A DNA stretch of 64,000 nucleotides from Acanthacorydalis orientalis (GCA_034766995.1 CM068323.1:27039990-27103989); one strand, 5' to 3'; shown: positions 25,211 through 37,918, numbered from the stretch's first letter. A program made the numbers and translations. The notes: generated from the sequence alone by a model not told the origin.

Positions 25211-26646
25211 TCATCGATGTACTTCTGTCTGACTGTCGTCCTCGCTTTCAGTGAGGGCAGCCAACTGTGCATCTGGCAGGATAGTCAGGTGGGTCGCGTC
25301 CGATTGTAACGTGCTACATTCCCCCGGGGCCCCGGCACCTTCGCATTTCTTTTGTATTGATTTGACGTAGCTCTGAAAAAATAAAAAAGCATCGGATAAA
25401 AGACCGACACCGGCCTACATTTCAAAGTCCGACGACCGGTTCCGTTCCTTTACCTGACTGATCACGTCGCCGTGAGCCGTTCGAACCTGATACAGATAAC
25501 GATATTTCTTCTGTCTCAATTCAGCACGTTCCGCGGGCGTCCGCCCGCGCTGGACGCTCTGACGAGTCTTTTTACGCGAACCTAACCCTGAAATCGGAAG
25601 CGTACGGTAGATAAGAGTTTACGAACGACGCCTGTCGTCTTACTCTGCGTATGATGAATCCCGCGACCCGTGAGAATACTCTGAACCAACAGTCCTATCA
25701 AAACAGCAGACGGCCAAATCGAAAGAACGATCCACGAAAACCAGCACGGCGCCGGTTCCGGAGGACGAAAAAACGAACGGTCACGTAACCAGACCAGAAG
25801 CGCTAACTTTTCTAAGAAGTAATCGGTAGATCCGGTCAACATAGCTCCTCCGTACATACAAGTACCGAGTATCGTCAAACCTACGCAGAGGAGTTTCGTT
25901 TAACTACCGCGAACACGATTATAAATATTTACCGGAGTATACTACGATTTACAACTCGAGTACCTTTCCTCCAATGTAAATTAAAAATCGCAAACGTAAG
26001 TCCGCACAGCAGCAAGACCCCTACGCTAGACCAATAAGACGTCGGCGGTACTGCGATCACATGATCGGCGACGGCTAAACCGGCCAGACCGGTTAAGAGA
26101 CCGGTATGAAGTCCGAGAATAAATAGCCCGACATACTGAATTAACATCGTGATTAAACCGAATAAAGTCCCTGCTAATAACGCTACGCCTAAAAAATTTT
26201 AAAAACGTTATTCTACGACGCCATCGTTCTTTTTAATAACAAAACGTACCTGCGTTGCCGTATGTCGGTAACAGATTTTCTTGAAGACATATTATATAAA
26301 CTATGATAGAACCGAAAATAAATCCAGTGAGAAACATGATGAGCTTAAAACAACGATAACCTGAAAAAGCCATACGTGAACATGCCTCTCGTTCTATTTC
26401 ACCAAACATTATGACAACATGATAAGAAACAAACAATTCCTTACCACACAGAATGTACGTTATTCCGAATATAATATACATGCTACAAATTACAGCTGTT
26501 GGTATATCATAGTGATAATTGATATATTCACAGTTTATTGAAATTGCTGGGGGCGAGTAATCACGAGGACCGATTAAATTCGGGGGCAAAGTGACATTTG
26601 GTGACGGTGAAGGCACCAATAAACCTGTATGAACGTCTGCAGACAT
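25211..26646 (-). CDS. TMEM198: Transmembrane protein 198 homologue (six coding exons)
   Basis: Multi-pass membrane protein. The vertebrate member is reported to be a scaffold promoting LRP6 phosphorylation in Wnt signalling; the role here is inferred. Coding exons: 26646-26445, 26360-26250, 26188-25964, 25880-25644, 25587-25454 and 25372-25211. Phases agree and give 356 residues, close to the vertebrate length of about 360. Conserved blocks are YDIPTAVICSMYIIFGITYI, GYRCFKLIMFLTGFIFGSII, CLQENLLPTYGNAG, LIQYVGLFILGLHTGLLTGL, MYGGAMLTGSTDYFLEKL, and CWFSWIVLSIW with GLLVQ and TGRGIHH. About seven hydrophobic segments precede a basic then acidic cytoplasmic tail. An acceptor, TTTTTTTCAG, lies 12 bases before the ATG, so a 5' non-coding exon exists upstream. 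Confidence 0.95.
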
Positions 26647-26782
26647 GATTTTGGAACACTGAAAAAAATTCCCAGATGTTATACAAGCAAATAAATCGTT
26701 CATGCACATCGATAAAGATAATAACATTGTTTTTCACAACAAAACTGTCTTGCACACAAAAATATATACAATATACATATAC

Positions 26783-26799
<17 letters not shown>

Positions 26800-26815
<16 letters not shown>

Positions 26816-26830
26816 AACACACACATATGT
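26800..26830. repeat. (TA)n microsatellite
   Basis: Short alternating TA/ACAC tract upstream of TMEM198. Confidence 0.8.
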
Positions 26831-27734
26831 GTGCATACAAATGAGTATTTGTTTGTGCTATGTATAGACAATGAGGTATTAAAATATAGCATGACACTTT
26901 ATCGGAAAACCGTATTTTACAACAAATCATTATCTCCTCACCTAGATTACATTGTGTTCACAAATTACTATCGAGAAAAATATGACGTCATTAGTCATAT
27001 ATTTATTTTTTGTCGAGTAAATCACTGTCGATAGCAATGAAATTAAGTGTTGAAAATGTTATTTAATTAAATTGACCCACATCATAATAAAAACTTGAAT
27101 TCAGTGCACACCTCCTCGTCATAAGGAAATTTTTTAGATGACTAACAATAACAAAACGTTTTCCATCACTGATTCATTAACCACGATCAACATGAACGAC
27201 GGAATATTTATATTATAATCGTACAGACATCCATTTAGTATTACTCGTCGTCCAAACAACGTTTCGCGATATCCAGCATATCTATTTTTCAGCTAGATTG
27301 TCAGATATCCAAATTGACACTTCGCAAGCAAAACTCTTTCGAGACTATTTCTATCCCTCTTCGTATTACAGGTAGTTGTACATAACTTCCTATGTACAAT
27401 TGTGTACGGAGAGCGAACCAATCAGCAGTTAGCTTTTAAAACACATCTTTTAAAATTTGTTGATAGCAGATAAAACTAAATATATTCGATTATTATTATA
27501 GATTCTCAATAAATTAAATGAAGAAAACTTCAATTTAATTAAAACAAATAATAAATAAATCTAGACAAAATAACAGATATACACGACCATAATAACTATT
27601 TCAAGTAATAAATCACTAATTGAAAAAGCTCGTTCTGATTATATGCAAAATTCAATTTTATTTAGCTTAAACATTTAATGAATAAAAAGAATTAAAAACG
27701 TAAATTTCTATACAACGCATACATAAATAACTGC

Positions 27735-27737
<3 letters not shown>

Positions 27738-27776
<39 letters not shown>
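27738..27776. repeat. (TA)n microsatellite
   Basis: Alternating TA over about 38 bases between TMEM198 and SLC35B1. Nothing else except a family R copy is visible between 26850 and 28196. Confidence 0.9.
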
Positions 27777-27927
27777 TAACATGTATAAGAAAATAAAGAA
27801 AGACCACCCTAACAGTTCTGACACTGTGATTAATTCACTTTCACAAATGAATCTTTTTTCACTTCACAAACCACAGCAAACTTTTTCGATCAAAAATATC
27901 CAATTAATTATTATTGGGAAGTTTTCT

Positions 27928-28120
27928 GTGCCTTGGCACTCTGAGGACACTGCCATCAAAATGCACATAAGACATTATCAAAAGTAATCGATGAACGTTT
28001 ATTGAATATTTACGATCGAAAAAATTTAATGTGGTTTGTGGGGTGAAAAAAGAATTAATTTGTGAAAATAAGAACGAACATAGACAAACTCCCAAGTAAC
28101 GATCATAAAAACGATTCGTC
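27928..28120 (+). repeat. Dispersed repeat family R, copy
   Basis: TTGGCACTCTGAGGACACTG, ATGCACATAAGA, GTTTATTGAATATTTACGATC, then GTGGTTTGTGGGGTGAAAAA and AATTTGTGAAAAT. It ends close to the 3' side of SLC35B1. Confidence 0.7.
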
Positions 28121-28196
28121 GATGATTTAATAAAAAAGGATTTCAATGAGAGAGTCGTGTATTACACAAAAAATATTTATTCAACCTCTCGTACAA

Positions 28197-29329
28197 TTAT
28201 TTCTTCTTAGACTGTTGTTTACCTAATAACGCATCTAAAAACAGACCGGCGAAGACGAGTATCGCACCTATCCACTGTCGAAGGATCAAGGTATTGCCGA
28301 AGAACAACACCGACCCCAAGACCGTGAAGAACTTTCTCGTAGTCGTCACGATCGAACACGGGAGCGGCCCGAATTCCGCGACCTGAGAACGTACTCGAAT
28401 TTATTCCCTGACACGGCCGTACCGTACGGGGCTTACCGTGAGCAGGATGAAAAGTTGTCCGACGGCACCGGCCAACGCCAGCATCGCGATCTGGTTGAGC
28501 ACGTAGGGATGTCGAGCCGCGAAATACACGAACCTGACACCTTCGCCCGACAGCAAGAGAGCAGTGAACAAATAACCGCACGACCAAAGATTCATACCGT
28601 GCATCATCCGCTGCGCGCTCGGCGGACTTTCGGCTCGCATACGTTCCTACGAAACAGACGTCGTCAGACCGGCGAACGCGCTCGAACGATACGCGGTACC
28701 TGCACGGCGCCGGTCAGACCGTCCATCGTGAGCGACAAAAACAGCAGCAGTTCGCCGACGCCGAATTCGGAACCCGATCCGGCGCTCACGTTATCTTTGA
28801 ACATGAACAGCACTATTCCTACGACGATCAGGAGCACGAATAAATACTTCTTCGTAGGATACGACTTATTTCCTAACAGTACGCCGAGCACCATGACCGG
28901 GATCGGTTTCGCCGCTTTACCGACTACCTACAGAACGAACAGGACGTGTAGACGGTTTCGGACCGTCGAGCCGAGGTCGGAATTTACCTGCGTCGGGTAC
29001 GGAACCCACTGTAAGGCCATATTCGAACAGACCATCGCGAGCAGATACGTCAGGGCGGAGCTGGCGTAATAGAATCTTCTCGTCTTGTCGTCTGGCTGCG
29101 GCCAAAAGTACAACATACCTTTTGCGAATATCAGATTGACCGTACACTGCACCGCACACAGTGCCAACATGTACGTGAACTTTTCTACTGTTTCGCTTAT
29201 GGAGCCATCGTCGTCGATCTTCTTCAGCACGTACTTCCCCCTCGTTATTTTCTCCTGCAGTATCCCGAAATAAAAGTAACAGGTGAAGATGCCTGCCCCG
29301 TAAACGAAAAATAAACTTCCCTTGTGCAT
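28197..29329 (-). CDS. SLC35B1: Solute carrier family 35 member B1 (ER nucleotide/nucleotide-sugar transporter)
   Basis: Ten-helix drug/metabolite-superfamily transporter of the ER membrane; the human protein exchanges ATP for ADP (AXER) and was earlier described as a UDP-galactose transporter. Exons are 29329-28988, 28927-28700, 28646-28437 and 28382-28197, all joined in phase 0, giving 321 residues, about the usual length. Diagnostic blocks are [17 protein letters not shown] near the start, [20 protein letters not shown] across junction 1, [43 protein letters not shown], and [20 protein letters not shown] in the last exon. The end, KQQSKKK, is a lysine-rich ER-retrieval-like tail. ATG 29329 is the first in frame after an upstream stop. 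A long frame on the opposite strand is a shadow. Confidence 0.96.
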
Positions 29330-30807
29330 GTCGCCGTTCGGTAACGAGCCCGTTATTGTACTATCGGTTTCGTATTAAACAAATAAAATAATAAATAAAT
29401 AGAATCCGGACGTGTCGCTCCCGTGCCACATTTTAATCGAACATATGTGCTTTGTGCAGACTCGACGTGCACAGCTGATTGGCACACGTCAATCGGCGTA
29501 CGCTCTGCGCGCGTACATCTGCATGTGTCTCGTTTCTTACAGATACGTGCAGTGATTGCAAAAATCATACAGGAGTGTGATCGTAGTTTCCCGTACGGAA
29601 CGTACATTCACTGTGTGAAATAGCCGAGTGTGTCTAAAACGTGAAACCCACTCTGATTTTGTGCGAGAAGTGATAATATTTACACTAAATCGAGTGATAA
29701 CGTCAGTAGCTGTAATCGTAGGTTTATAATTCCCAGTAATAATAAATTAATATTTGTCTTAATAATACGTTGATCCAACGTGTACTCGGGATCAGAACTC
29801 ATCGATCCTGGACCGAAACGCAAAATCTCGCCCCACGTCCCTTACATCTAAACCGCATTAATTGTTCATAACGTAATTCGTTTGCCGTCAAAACAGAGAG
29901 TACTCATCTATGGCAGTGACCCTCAATCGGTTTTCAATGACAAAGACAATACGAAACGATTAACCTTAGACCATGTAACATACAGGCCGTGAAAAATTGA
30001 AAGCAACTTTCATACGAACATCGATGTAGTTGATGATATATTGTTCGAGAATAGATATACCTTTTAGTACAGAAAAAGAAACATTTTCGCTATCCATTTT
30101 ACACACCTGATGCAGAAAATCTGCCATCTGTACAATTCTTCACATGTTTGCAATAGTCAGATTCACCGTTTAGCGTTTTGTACAAATATCGTAGAAATAC
30201 AATGTTTTAATTAGATTGTATACAAAACACGAACGAATATTTGTATTCTAATTTATGTATTTGTATGACCGATATAATTTTTAACAAAAAAAACCTTAAC
30301 TGGAAACAGTTTTTTAAAAAAATTCGACGAGTTCGCGCGGGACTCGACCTCATAAGAATGGGAATACATGGGTTCAATTCGCGTGCTCGCAAGTCATACA
30401 CGATATCCTCTTCTGTATCGATTTAGTTCATATCCGGTTTTGAAATTTCCCGGCACACACTACAAAAACAATACATAAACGCGTCACACACACACACACA
30501 CGGTCAAATTCGGATTAAATGCACACATCACATATAACAGCCTTGTGAAAATGTATCTAAAAATTTACTGAGCAATAAAACAATACTTTTATACTCTTCT
30601 GCATTGTCGGCGTACTTGGCTTTTGAAAATTTCCCATGCAGCACTTGCATAACAATACACAAACACCCTCACAGAATTTTGATTACAGAATTTTGATCTA
30701 TTTTTATATCTGCACGTTTTCCGGAAAGATCGAAATTTTATATATATAGAATAATATATATGTATATACATATACAAGTACATAAAGTGGCGAGAAAAAC
30801 CTGAAAG

Positions 30808-33508
30808 ATGAACGATCTCAATTTAAAAGTTAATGTCGATTCGGCGTATTCGAATAAGTTTGCGAATTCAAGTCGCATAACGATCGAAACTGTCGAATGT
30901 TTAGAAGACCAGTTCGACTTCTACGAAATGGTGAGTATGGAACGATCGCCGAAGATCCGGCCATCGTACACTGTCTTTTCTTAAAGGTATCGCTAGTGTT
31001 TCTCCTGTACGACGATTGTGAAACCGCGTTGGTTCGTTTGGCCGTCGCCGAGATGAGCAACTCGAACATCGGTCTGCTGAAGAACTGGGTCCACTCTGTC
31101 GAGCATAAAAACGAGCACTGGCAAAGCTTGTTTCTAGAAGCGCTGTGCATCACGCAGTGCTACGCGGTCCTCAGGAAACTAGGTACGTCGGCGTTATGCA
31201 TAAATCGAGCGACGCTTCAGAGACATCACAGGTCGTCACGTTTCAGGATTCGTTAAGAGGGAGGCGAACGAACGGTTCCTCCCGTTCAACGAGTACACTT
31301 CGCTGTTCGTGAACCCCATACGAAAAGCCTTGTACCGCCTGTGCGAGAAACTGACCGACGACCAGTCCGTCGTGTTCCTGTCGTACATCAAGGAGGACTT
31401 CCTGCAGAAACCGAACGTCGAATTCAAAGACTTCAACGGCTTGTATTTAGAGATGTATTTCTTACACTGGGCCACACTGAAGTACATAGTTCTGTCCGAC
31501 GATGCGGTCGATCTAGACAACGTGCTGAAAGTGTTGAAAGTCCTCGAAATGGAGGATTTCAAGGACACGCTGTCGTCCGTCGTCGCCGACTTCAATCGAA
31601 GATCAACGCTGAAGAATGTGAACGCGAACGCGAGTAGAAGTAGCGAGAGTCTTAATTTCAGTTTCAATAAAGATTACGTGAAGAGCACGATGTCGGGATA
31701 CTGGGACAATGGCGTGCGACTGGAGAATAAAATCGACAATCTGAAGTTGTCTGGCGACACTCCGCCGGAAAGCAAGTGTTCCCAGCACAGCGTTGTGTCG
31801 AACACGAGCGAGAGCATCAGCATGAGCACGTCGTACACTCGAGACCAACTCTATCATATCGACAGGAGCCACGTCGGTGTCTGCATAATCATAAACCAGA
31901 AGAAGTTTACAAGGAATGTGGACCCGTTGTTTCAGGTGCGTTCGGGAAATGAATTTGTCGCTAGTAATTAAAAACGGAACGAGAAGAACGTACTTGAAAG
32001 TTATGAACAGTAAGCCAGAAGTCTCATTGAAAGTGTTAATACAGTTAGATTGATTGTAGCATTGAAATAATAAGTCAATATTGGAATATTGAAATTAGGA
32101 ATAGACATCGATCGAGTTATCGTTCGCCGAACGCACACTTTCTGGCTACTTTTTTTTTATTAAACCGAACATTTCTGATTTGTGTCGCGTAAGATTCGTT
32201 TACGGTGTTCTGGCGTACGTGATCGAGACAATTATTTACTTACACGCGCGTCTTGTCGCTGGTCCATCGAGAACACAAATCAGAAGCGAGCCATAAAGAT
32301 AACAGGATTCCTCGCCACAAACCGTAACGAGTCTTCCCGACGATCACAAATGTTCACTGAATCAGTATCGACGACGTGATTGTCGCTTATGCGCGTTTCG
32401 ACGACGATGCCCTCGTCTTCAGAGCGTCATCGGCAGTGCATTTAACACCGGTTCGATCCGGAGCGTAACACTGCAAGGACATGCGATTTATAATACTTCT
32501 GGACATAACAATTCCGGTCTCTTTTTAACACTGCGTCCGTCTCGTATCGCTGCGGATGTTTCCCTAGCACACTTAGTTCTTAGAATTGGTCCGCTTGTTG
32601 CAGGAATCGTTGGCGGAATACGATTTACAAGAGCGCGAAGGCACGGACGCGGACATGCTGAATCTGGAGGTCACGTGGGGCGGTCTAGGATTCACCGTGA
32701 TCAGTTACACCGACGTCCCCCATTACGAAATCGTTCACAATATAAAGGACACGATCAAAAAGGTCTTCACGATCAGTCACGGATGCTTGGTCGTTTGTGT
32801 TTTGTCGCACGGCGAGAGAGGTGCGTTTGTTTTAAGCTCGTTACGCTCTCGACCCTATTGCATGCAACACCGAACAGTGCAACGCCGTGAAACGAAACCG
32901 GGAAGTGTGTTCTGAAAACAGTTCCTCTTTCCAGATGTCATCTACGGATCTGACAGCGTCGCCCTTCCTGTTTCCGAAATCGAACATTCGTTGTACGACA
33001 CGAATCTGAATCTGTTGGGGAAACCGAAAATCCTAATCATACAGGCCTGTCAGGGAAAGCCGTGCCAAAAAGGTACAGTGCATACATAAAAGACCGTCGC
33101 ACAGATACGAAGACGCCCGTGCCGGATTCGCTCCGGAGCTCTGTACAAAACTGTGTTGTTACAGCCGTTCCGATCAATCGATCCGTCGAAGTGAAGTCGA
33201 GCGCGTGCGAGTTGACCACAGACGGACCGTCCAACAACACGATCTGCAGAAACACCGTGCCGGAATTCGCCGACCTGCTCGTGTGCTGGTCGACGGTTCC
33301 GGGCTTCGCATCGTTCCGACACAAGAAGAACGGAACGTGGTTCATCAATTCGTTCTGTGAAGTTCTGCGAAGGGATTCGAAAAATAAACACTTCCTGGAT
33401 ATTCTGTCGGCTGTGGTGGCGGATGTCAGCTCGAAACGCGCTCCGGATCAACAATGTATGGTGCCTATTTGGAAAGCGACGTTCACGAAAATACTGTATT
33501 TTCCATAG
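30808..33508 (+). CDS. Dredd: Initiator caspase with N-terminal death-effector-like region (Dredd/caspase-8 type)
   Basis: Cysteine protease cleaving after aspartate. In insects Dredd acts with FADD downstream of IMD, processing IMD and Relish. Exons: 30808-30930, 30987-31182, 31247-31935, 32604-32820, 32935-33072, 33165-33508; phases agree and give 568 residues. The first 190 or so residues are helical, split like tandem death-effector domains, with FLSYIKEDFL in the second. A Ser/Asn-rich linker leads to the catalytic domain at GVCIIIN. Histidine 405 lies in LSHGER and cysteine 447 in QACQG, the pentapeptide usual for caspase-8/10-type enzymes. ELTTDG at 470-475 fits an intersubunit cleavage site; the small subunit contains VCWSTVPGFASF. 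Gene name by family resemblance; orthology needs a tree. Confidence 0.92.
32345..32440 (-). repeat. Dispersed repeat family R, reverse copy in a caspase intron
   Basis: In intron 3: TTCACTGAATCAGTATCGAC, GATTGTCGCTTATGCG, then TTTCGACGACGATGCCCTCG and TCTTCAGAGCGTC, the same order as other reverse copies. Confidence 0.7.
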
Positions 33509-35495
33509 TCAATAAAGTCAGATTGAAAGTTTCGTGCGCGCTTTTGTTTTTTCAGGAACAGAATCCCTTTTTCCCTGTTCACGAACGAGTCCGCGTTCGT
33601 TCCGAAAAACGTATAAAAAATGTTCGATGCTTGATCGTTTCTGAATTTTGCAAATACACATTTCGATAGTGTCTCTTCGGAGCGCCGTGGTACAGACAAA
33701 TCTGATAGAATGAGAGAAGTCATTAGTGAAAGCGAATTCGGACACAGTTCCGTTTTATTACTGAAGCGATGTGAAAAAGTTTTCTGTTGAATAAAATCGA
33801 ACATTTTTTTATAGTTAGTCGGACGATTAAAAAGAAAATAATTTATGAAACATTATTCAGTCACAACACCAGACCTGGTACATTGACACTTACCATATAG
33901 ACAAAATGTACTTACGTTTCGATTACTGGCCCCGTCAGTGCGAAGTCATCCCTCTAAACAACATAAAATAAACAATGCTTCGTCTACACTGGTCTCGAAA
34001 CGAAGTGTGCTTTTCAGCATAAAAACATTTCTACACGACGCTTTTTCTTACTCGTATTAAACATTTTTATTGAAAAATCGATCATAATACCTCATACAAT
34101 ATGAACAGATTTATTTACTTAAAACTTATGATAACAAACGGCGATCAATTCTCTTCCGGCGCAGCATATTCTCGACAAACTATCAAAAAATACACAATAC
34201 ATTCATTTTATTCTCGGATTAAGTGTTTACATATACGAACCGATATTAAATTAAGCATACTAGGTAAATAGTTCGAATCAATAGAAATCTATTTCGATTT
34301 GAAAACGGCGAAGATGATGATGATAATGATGATGAACAAAGCACGATTACAATCGTATTCATCGACGAGACCCAAAAGAAAGAAATATGGATTGATCAGT
34401 GTGTTAGAAACGTTTCGACACACACAGCCGACTAATTGCGTTCGTTATTTATCCGTGCGTACGGTGTAAATTGCAACCGTTTCCTATAGCAACGCCGACA
34501 AACATTAGATTTTGAAAAAAATATAGAATGCTCGTCGAATCTGCGAAACTGCACTTGTGTCTTTATTCTTTATGTACTGTCGGGTCTTTCAAGTTCCGTA
34601 AACAAAAACTGATATTAAACAATCAATGGTCCATCGTTCAATGCCCGGGGATTGAGAAAAAAAACCGTTTTAGAATTTACCTTCTTTTTAGTTATTCTTT
34701 GTCATAATGAGAATTACATCGTCCTATAGTTGCATTTTAATTAGTAAACAAACTGTCAAAATCCAATTATCTTACACTTTACTATAATCAACAAAACGTT
34801 ATTTTTTTAAAAAAAAAAAAAAAAAACATTAAATAAATGCTAATTGATTTAATACTATTCAATTTTACCTGCTCTTCAGCTTTCTGCACGTACGTCAGCG
34901 GACCTGATCTTTCAAAAGCTGTAAAGTGTACGAGGTGGTAATTTTGAGACTCGTCTGGTGTTAAAAAAAATCGTTACAATGAAAAAGTGTGTTTCCGGAT
35001 ACTATTTTATTACACGGGCGTTTATGTCGTTTAATATTTAATCTATTCTTTGTATAAAACATAAAGTTCTGTCTATATATGTCGAACGAATATTATTGAA
35101 AACCGGATCGACGCCGAACAATCGTATTTGAAGAAAACCGGATCTCTATAAATCCGAACAGAAAGGAAACGAACACGTTGTCCTTTATGATGTTAAGTAG
35201 GCACACGACCCTGAGATATATGTACTCGACAGCTGATTTGATCGAATACAAATTATTAGAGAACTTGTGCCATCGGTCTGAATTCTCATCAATGTCTTTG
35301 GTTATTTGTTATTCCTATTATTACTATTTTTGCATTTTCAGTGTTTATATTACAAATGTATACTATATATGAATGAAGTCTACAATAACGCATACAAAAC
35401 AATCAATATTTATTTCTTGCTTCTTTCTATGCATACTGTACAAACAAATTAGCTGGAAATTGACTAGATAAAAATGAAGAAAAAAAATCGCACCG
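33509..35495. other. Intergenic DNA downstream of the caspase
   Basis: Contains the caspase 3' flank with AATAAA-like signals, a partial family R copy at about 33675-33765 (CATTAGTGAAAGCGAATTC followed by CACAGTTCC) and short homopolymer runs near 34806. No exon is supported. Confidence 0.5.
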
Positions 35496-35600
35496 TCACA
35501 CACACTGGTGACCTTGCCTGACGAAGTTACCGGGCGCGTACGAGCATTCGAGCGTCCTGTGCGCTTCGCACCTGTCGGACTTCCATCGATCGAATTCAGT
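35496..35600 (-). CDS. Weak candidate terminal exon, cysteine-containing
   Basis: The minus strand after GGCTGAGAG reads TEFDRWKSDRCEAHRTLECS, then YAPGNFVRQGHQCV and TGA. Three cysteines and coding-like composition make it worth listing. The plus strand is also open here (PDEVTGRVRAFERPVRFAPV...), so strand choice is uncertain. Not recognised. Confidence 0.25.
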   Translation of the reverse strand, partial: TEFDRWKSDRCEAHRTLECSYAPGNFVRQGHQCV

Positions 35601-35914
35601 CTCTCAGCCGAACAGTGTCGAACGCGAACACGGGATGGCTCCCGATCGAGTAGTGGGACCGTTTCGAGTATTCGATTTCAGTGAAAGATTAGTGAGAAAA
35701 ACGACGACGGAGAAACGATGGAACAGTCGGTGCGACCGACACCGTTCGTTTTTCGAACAAATCACGCCATATTTTAGTATACTATCCGACGCTCTCTTCC
35801 ACACAGAGCTACGTTTCTTTCTTAGATACGCCTCTTTCATTATCGTTCAAAATTAAATTTCAATTCCCATGATTTACTGACTTTGAAAAATCCGAACCTG
35901 TCTCCCAATTATAG

Positions 35915-36247
35915 GCTGTTAAGCTGAACGCCGCCGAACTCGATCGGATAGATATTTCAATCCGACTGATAAAGAAGCTACAGGTGCGAGATAAATGCAC
36001 GGAACGCTTAAGTGCTCACGGACGTCTCCGATAGACATGTTTCATGTCTTTGTGTGAGAAGCATCGATTAGTGATTCTTGCATTGAAAGAGTTAGAGCGG
36101 CTGCGGTTAGCGCGATCGACGGCCGTCATGATTGCCCGTGTCCAAAAAGCTACAGGATATGTCAGCATTTATGAAAAGACATTTTCTTCGGCAGCCATCG
36201 CAGAAGTCAGTCGTGGCGGCGAGACACATTCTGACCGTAAGACATGA
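35915..36247 (+). CDS. Two-exon coiled-coil-like protein, C-terminal part, unrecognised
   Basis: Exon 35915-35983 sits between a strong acceptor (TCTCCCAATTATAG) and a good donor (CAG then GTGCGA) and encodes AVKLNAAELDRIDISIRLIK followed by KLQ. Exon 36059-36247, after TTTGTGTGAG, joins in phase 0 and encodes KHRLVILALKELERLRLARS, continues with TAVMIARVQKATGYVSIYEK and ends at TGA after 62 residues. The joined sequence is strongly helical with a leucine heptad pattern, which suggests a short coiled coil. The first exon was not found; a frame beginning MAPDRVVGPF at 35635 is possible but unlinked. I cannot assign a family. Confidence 0.45.
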
Positions 36248-36556
36248 AAAATGTCTAGTGGATACGTCGCCGCGCTACTTCCAATGAAAAGAAGATGTGA
36301 ACGATTCCAAAAACAAGAAAACTCTACGATCTACGAAACTGAATTATTATGCCGACAAAATGAATTGTGCTTTCCCCACCCGCACCACACGTTTAGTACA
36401 AACTTGCCACTTCTAACAACACTTATACACATATATTCACAATATATAAAACAGACTAAACAAATTGGTGTTTTCTTAATTATTGAATGTTGCAAATTTA
36501 ATTAATCTGATGTTGTTTGTTAATATCATCTCGTTATAAATATGTATTTAAGTCGA

Positions 36557-36577
36557 GGGCGCGCGCGCGCGCGCGCC
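36557..36577. repeat. (GC)n microsatellite
   Basis: About 20 bases of alternating G and C in an AT-rich setting, an unusual composition and potential Z-DNA. Confidence 0.9.
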
Positions 36578-37019
36578 GCTTGTTCTCTATTACGTTTTGT
36601 AAACACGAATATTAAAATACTGCAGTTTTATACAACAATCTGTTTAAGGGACTAATGTTATTTACGTTTATCATCTTATTACATTATTCACGCTATTCAT
36701 TTTAATCTAGAAGCACATTTATTTACATTTCTCCCTCTGGCAGTCGTGAAAAATCATCGAATGAAATTGACATAAACAGTTCAATTATACATTATAAAAT
36801 TATATACTCTTTAATCGATATCCGTATTGTCATAATATGCAAAAGTTACACAAGCTACTTCGATTAATAAATACTTTCACAGAGATGCACGCACACTGGA
36901 GCGTCCCTTGTCGTCCACTGTCGGAATCACAAGTGGCTCGTCTACTATTCATTTTCTTTCCGCGTTGCCGTGTGAAAAATAAAAACAAACAAAACGAAAC
37001 GAAACGAAAAAACGACGAA

Positions 37020-37400
37020 AACAAAACTCGATTCTAGGCCATTCGCCCGTGAATTCTTCCAGTGCTATGTTTCGAGATAGTTTAACATTTTTCACATTCA
37101 ATCTTCGTGGAACGTTTAATTAGAAAAATACATTTTTTAAAGTGAAGATTTCAGTTGAGAGATGAGCTGAAGATACGATGAATAGAATGAAAAGGAAGCT
37201 CGATTCGAGACGATTCATCCGTCTCGATTATACTTTAAATCTTCTCGTGCTGTATGTGTATTTCAAGCAAGTTTAATTTCTTTTACATTCAAGAGCATCG
37301 TGAAAGAAGTAATTCGAAAAAGACATTTTCAGAAACGGAGATCTGAGTTGAGAAAACAGCCGAAGATGTGATGAAAACGACAACAGGAAAACTCAATACG
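37020..37400. repeat. Tandem duplication with units of about 170-190 bp
   Basis: Unit 1 starts at ACTCGATTCTAGGCCATTC (37026) and unit 2 at GCTCGATTCGAGACGATTC (37198). Both continue through TTTAATTTCTTT/TTTAACATTTTT, TTCACATTCAATC/TTACATTCAAGAG, CATTTT and GAGTTGAGA/AGTTGAGAG to GATGAATAG/GATGAAAAC. A third start, ACTCAATACGATCATG, begins near 37390 and then stops. Confidence 0.7.
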
Positions 37401-37701
37401 ATCATGTATCCCTGACAGCACGGGCCAATGGTCTTCGAATCGATTGAAAATCATATACAAGTATTATACAGTAAGTAGGATCCATGTGAACATTCATGGC
37501 GAATGTGAGAGGGATGTACAATCCCTTTTTCAATAGAAACAAAATGAGAAAACTCTGTTCTTATAAACAAAAGACACCCCAATGTAAACGTTAAATAAAC
37601 ACAGCAACTTATGCGTATGAAAAGATTTCAAATATATTAACATGGTTAATTGAGATTCTGAATGAACTGAACAACGATTACCTAATAAATAAATACATAT
37701 A

Positions 37702-37745
<44 letters not shown>
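37702..37745. repeat. (TA)n microsatellite
   Basis: Alternating TA over about 43 bases. Confidence 0.95.
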
Positions 37746-37747
<2 letters not shown>

Positions 37748-37884
37748 GCCACTTCGCTATATAAATATAAATACTTTATTACAAAAATTGGCTTGTACCA
37801 AAAAAAAAAACGATCAGTGAGAATAATATGTATATATATACAGTAGTTAAAAGAAAACTTGGACTTAATTAACGCATATTCATA

Positions 37885-37918
<34 letters not shown>

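Noticed and set aside
28455..29069. 204-codon plus-strand frame
   Set aside because: Antisense shadow of the SLC35B1 exons, which match the family on the minus strand.
30318..30396. tRNA-like segment with GGTTCAATTCG (B-box-like)
   Set aside because: No convincing cloverleaf or A-box at the right spacing; at most a tRNA-derived remnant.
33037..33454. Minus-strand frames of more than 100 codons
   Set aside because: Antisense to the caspase small-subunit exon, whose plus-strand product is unmistakable.
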